Part shown: piece by piece, positions 61,897 through 64,000 of the stretch | Layout: every line of letters starts with the position of its first letter | How positions within the stretch are numbered: position 1 is the first letter of the stretch | Assembly (NCBI RefSeq): GCF_018687755.1 | Contig: NZ_CP061305.1 | Span: forward strand, 1,735,099-1,799,098 | Direction: 5' to 3' | Source of the DNA: Polynucleobacter sp. JS-Mosq-20-D10 | GTDB taxonomy: Bacteria > Pseudomonadota > Gammaproteobacteria > Burkholderiales > Burkholderiaceae | DNA length: 64,000 bases | The notes under the pieces: generated by a model | Seen by the model: the letters and a program-made list of their open reading frames with translations, nothing else | Databases searched by the model: none | Told to the model about the DNA's origin: nothing | Translations under genes and position numbers: made by a program

Positions 61897-63615
61897 TTAG
61901 CCGGGCATATTTTTTCCCTGCTCCTTCAATTCCTCTTGATATTGCTTTTGCATTTCACGAAGACGTGCATCAATGCTAGAGGCCTGATAGAAATCTGCCC
62001 CACCAGAAGATCTAGCAATCTTGAGTTGCTCAATCGCTGATGGCCATGCACCCTCAAGCGCATACTTTTCTCCAAGAGCGTAATGGCGCATCGGTATATT
62101 CTTTGCCTGATCATAGGCATTAGATAACATGGTCCACCACACCACCTCATTGGGTTGCGCTCTAGTACGCGCCTTTAACCAGGTGATGGCGTCATTGGTA
62201 CGACCTAGTTTCAGATACGCATTCATCATCGCTGCTCCCGCAGCATAGGATTGCGGGAAAGCTCTTAAAGTGACTTGGGCAATTTGCAAAGCCTCATCAC
62301 CTTTTCCTCTGGCTAATGCCAACTCGGAAGCCGTGATGTCTAAGGAGAGGCTTTGGCGTAGGATGGTTGATCCTGGCGCGCTAACGCTATTGGCTAGGTT
62401 ACGTGCTTGTTGCAAATGGCTTGAAACTTGATCGAACTTACCCTGCTTTAGAGCAACGAGCGCAAGCCCATAAAAACCTTCCATTTGCTTGCCAGGGGCT
62501 GACTGTTTACTCAAACCCTCAAAGGTATTTTTTAAGTCGTACATCTGGCTAGAACTTCCAGATTGCTCCATACGAGCGCGTGCTTTGATGAAATAAAACT
62601 CTACTGCCGTAGGTACATTTCTGTTGGCGATATTACGAGTACGATCTTGCATATCCGCAATACGATCAGTGGTTAATGGGTGGGTGCGCACATAAGACGG
62701 CACACCGCTATCCATAATGCCCGTCGCCTTTTGTAGGCGCTGGAAAAAACCTGGTGCGCCATTAACGTCATAGCCACTAGCCGCCAAAATCTGAAAGCCA
62801 ATACGATCAGCCTCGCGCTCAGCATCTCTTGAATAGGAGAGTTGATTATTCACTGCTATCGCTTGACCACCCTGCATCAAACCAGAAGCAGCGCCCGGGT
62901 TACGTGATACAGCTAAGGCGCCCAACAATATGCCAGCGAGGGCAATCATCGTATTGGTAGTCTGCCTATCCATCTGGCGAGCTAAGTGACGTTGTAAAAC
63001 ATGACCGGTCTCATGACCCATAACTGAAGCTACTTCTGAATCTGTTTCAGCGCTTACCAACAATCCCGTATGAAAACCAATAAATCCACCAGGCAATGCA
63101 AATGCGTTAATACTGCTGTCTTTAACGGCAAATACCTCAAAGTTATAGGCGCCACTACCCTGCTCATTAGCACCACCCAATTGCAGACGTTTTGCCGCCT
63201 GCAATAAGCGCCGCTCCATTTGATTTAAATAGTCATAGATCGGTAAATCATTTGAATAATCCGCATCCGGACGAATCTGACGCATGATCATTTCGCCATA
63301 CTTTTTCTCATCCATGCGGCTCAAGCTATCGCCACCAGGGTCACCCATATCCGGGAGTACGAAACTGGGTTGGCTTAGAGGCGCATTGCGTGATGGCAGG
63401 TTTGAGGAGCGGGCGTCAGGCGACTGGACCGCTCTACCCAAGTTTTGCAAGGCAGCTGACTCTCCTTGCACCAATACATCTCCCGTTACCGAAGAAGGTG
63501 CAGGTCCAGCCGCATACACGAAACCAGCACTTGGCCAGGCCAAGCTCAGAATGAGCTGAGTAGCCAAAATTCGTCTAAAAAACGATATACCCCTTGATGT
63601 CTTTATGACTTGCAT
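61897..63615 (-). CDS. M48 family periplasmic metalloprotease with TPR-like tail (BepA-like)
   Basis: 572-residue exported zinc protease. Signal peptide about 1-36 (basic start, LILSLAWPSAGFVYAA). The M48 domain carries HETGH at 201-205, with the third ligand Glu in SRDAEREADRIG. The C-terminal half (about 340-560) is helical and TPR-like, with EGFYGLALVALKQGKFDQ and AYLKLGRTNDAITWL. E. coli BepA (YfgC) degrades stalled outer-membrane proteins such as LptD; the same role is likely but unproven. It is divergent from moaC across 23 bases. Confidence 0.9.
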   Translation of the reverse strand: MQVIKTSRGISFFRRILATQLILSLAWPSAGFVYAAGPAPSSVTGDVLVQGESAALQNLGRAVQSPDARSSNLPSRNAPLSQPSFVLPDMGDPGGDSLSRMDEKKYGEMIMRQIRPDADYSNDLPIYDYLNQMERRLLQAAKRLQLGGANEQGSGAYNFEVFAVKDSSINAFALPGGFIGFHTGLLVSAETDSEVASVMGHETGHVLQRHLARQMDRQTTNTMIALAGILLGALAVSRNPGAASGLMQGGQAIAVNNQLSYSRDAEREADRIGFQILAASGYDVNGAPGFFQRLQKATGIMDSGVPSYVRTHPLTTDRIADMQDRTRNIANRNVPTAVEFYFIKARARMEQSGSSSQMYDLKNTFEGLSKQSAPGKQMEGFYGLALVALKQGKFDQVSSHLQQARNLANSVSAPGSTILRQSLSLDITASELALARGKGDEALQIAQVTLRAFPQSYAAGAAMMNAYLKLGRTNDAITWLKARTRAQPNEVVWWTMLSNAYDQAKNIPMRHYALGEKYALEGAWPSAIEQLKIARSSGGADFYQASSIDARLREMQKQYQEELKEQGKNMPG

Positions 63616-63638
63616 CCCTATATGGTAAAACTTATCCC

Positions 63639-64000
63639 ATGAACAAACTAACTCATTTTGATGCTAGCGGCCAAGCCTATATGGTCAACGTTGGCGATAA
63701 GCCTAATACCCACCGAATTGCGGTTGCTTCTGGCAAGATCACCATGCTCCCAGAAACCTTTTGTATGATTGAGGCAGGTACCCATAAAAAAGGGGATGTT
63801 TTGGGTATCGCCCGAATAGCCGGCATTCAGGCCTCTAAAAAGACTTCTGACTTGATCCCTCTTTGTCACCCCTTGGCACTGACCCACGTCAGCCTGGATT
63901 TTGATCTAAACAAAGATACCAGCAGCATTACTTGCCAAGTGAGAGCCGAAACGACCGGCCCCACAGGCGTTGAAATGGAAGCGCTTACTGCAGTCCAAGT
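63639..64000 (+). CDS. moaC: Cyclic pyranopterin monophosphate synthase, 3'-truncated
   Basis: First 120 codons of MoaC, which forms cyclic pyranopterin monophosphate in molybdenum cofactor synthesis; the gene runs off the window (full length is about 160). MNKLTHFDASGQAYMVNVGD starts the protein. The active-site segment LIPLCHPLALTHV carries the conserved Cys-His-Pro, and GPTGVEMEALTAVQV continues the signature. It lacks a clear Shine-Dalgarno and is divergent from the M48 protease gene. Confidence 0.93.
   Translation, partial: MNKLTHFDASGQAYMVNVGDKPNTHRIAVASGKITMLPETFCMIEAGTHKKGDVLGIARIAGIQASKKTSDLIPLCHPLALTHVSLDFDLNKDTSSITCQVRAETTGPTGVEMEALTAVQ

Noticed and set aside
1..64000. CRISPR arrays, insertion sequences, prophage, tRNA or rRNA genes
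   Set aside because: None recognised on either strand; no regular spaced repeats, transposase, integrase or tRNA cloverleaf seen by eye.

Overview
The window reads as chromosomal DNA of a free-living betaproteobacterium of the Burkholderiaceae. Polynucleobacter is my best guess, from the moderate GC content, the protein sequences and the gene order (hrcA divergent from nadK-recN; yhdP-nit-tldD; queA-tgt-yajC-secD-secF; purB-waaA). This is inference from memory, not a database match. I see no rRNA, tRNA, CRISPR array, insertion sequence, phage gene or integration site. Coding density is very high. Several convergent neighbours abut or overlap at their 3' ends. The only stretch over 300 bases without a gene is 45073-45390, and it is packed with regulatory signals.

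Layout. 1-1195: end of folK, then panB (folate and pantothenate). 1210-7349, minus strand: heat-shock block dnaJ, dnaK, grpE, then hemH and the repressor gene hrcA. 7387-9989: nadK and recN. 9992-12811: glnE (minus). 12891-20556: yhdP, a nitrilase-family amidase, tldD and a DAHP synthase gene. 20609-21178: PduO-type cobalamin adenosyltransferase (minus). 21197-26742: glcD-glcE-glcF-yggS-proC, tightly coupled. 26725-29712: ubiA and recG (minus). 29743-35267: queA-tgt-yajC-secD-secF. 35282-38028: waaA and purB (minus). 38122-42948: a glutathione S-transferase gene, mnmA (minus) and the three-gene transhydrogenase operon pntAA-pntAB-pntB. 43103-45072: groEL and groES (minus). 45391-49275: a three-gene signalling module. 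49314-50870: dacB. 50816-58359, minus strand: pgk-pyk-fba-purC-purE-purK-tsaC, which joins lower glycolysis to purine synthesis. 58571-61896: ilvE, a small zinc-finger protein, waaF and two poorly characterised genes. 61897-63615: an M48 protease with a TPR-like tail (minus). 63639 to the end: start of moaC.

The heat-shock genes form one visible regulatory circuit. Sigma-32-type promoters with identical 14-base spacers precede grpE, dnaK and groES. A CIRCE operator sits directly downstream of the groES promoter, and HrcA, which binds CIRCE, is encoded in the same window. Two terminators in tandem separate grpE from dnaK.

The best candidate for something undescribed is the module at 45391-49275. 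It encodes a catalytically degenerate EAL-domain protein, a BvgA/EvgA-like response regulator and a BvgS/EvgS-like phosphorelay kinase with one periplasmic sensor domain and no PAS domain. It resembles the Bordetella bvgR-bvgA-bvgS set. Its leader contains a perfect 8-bp inverted repeat whose right arm holds the Shine-Dalgarno sequence of the first gene, so translation of the module may be controlled at the RNA level.
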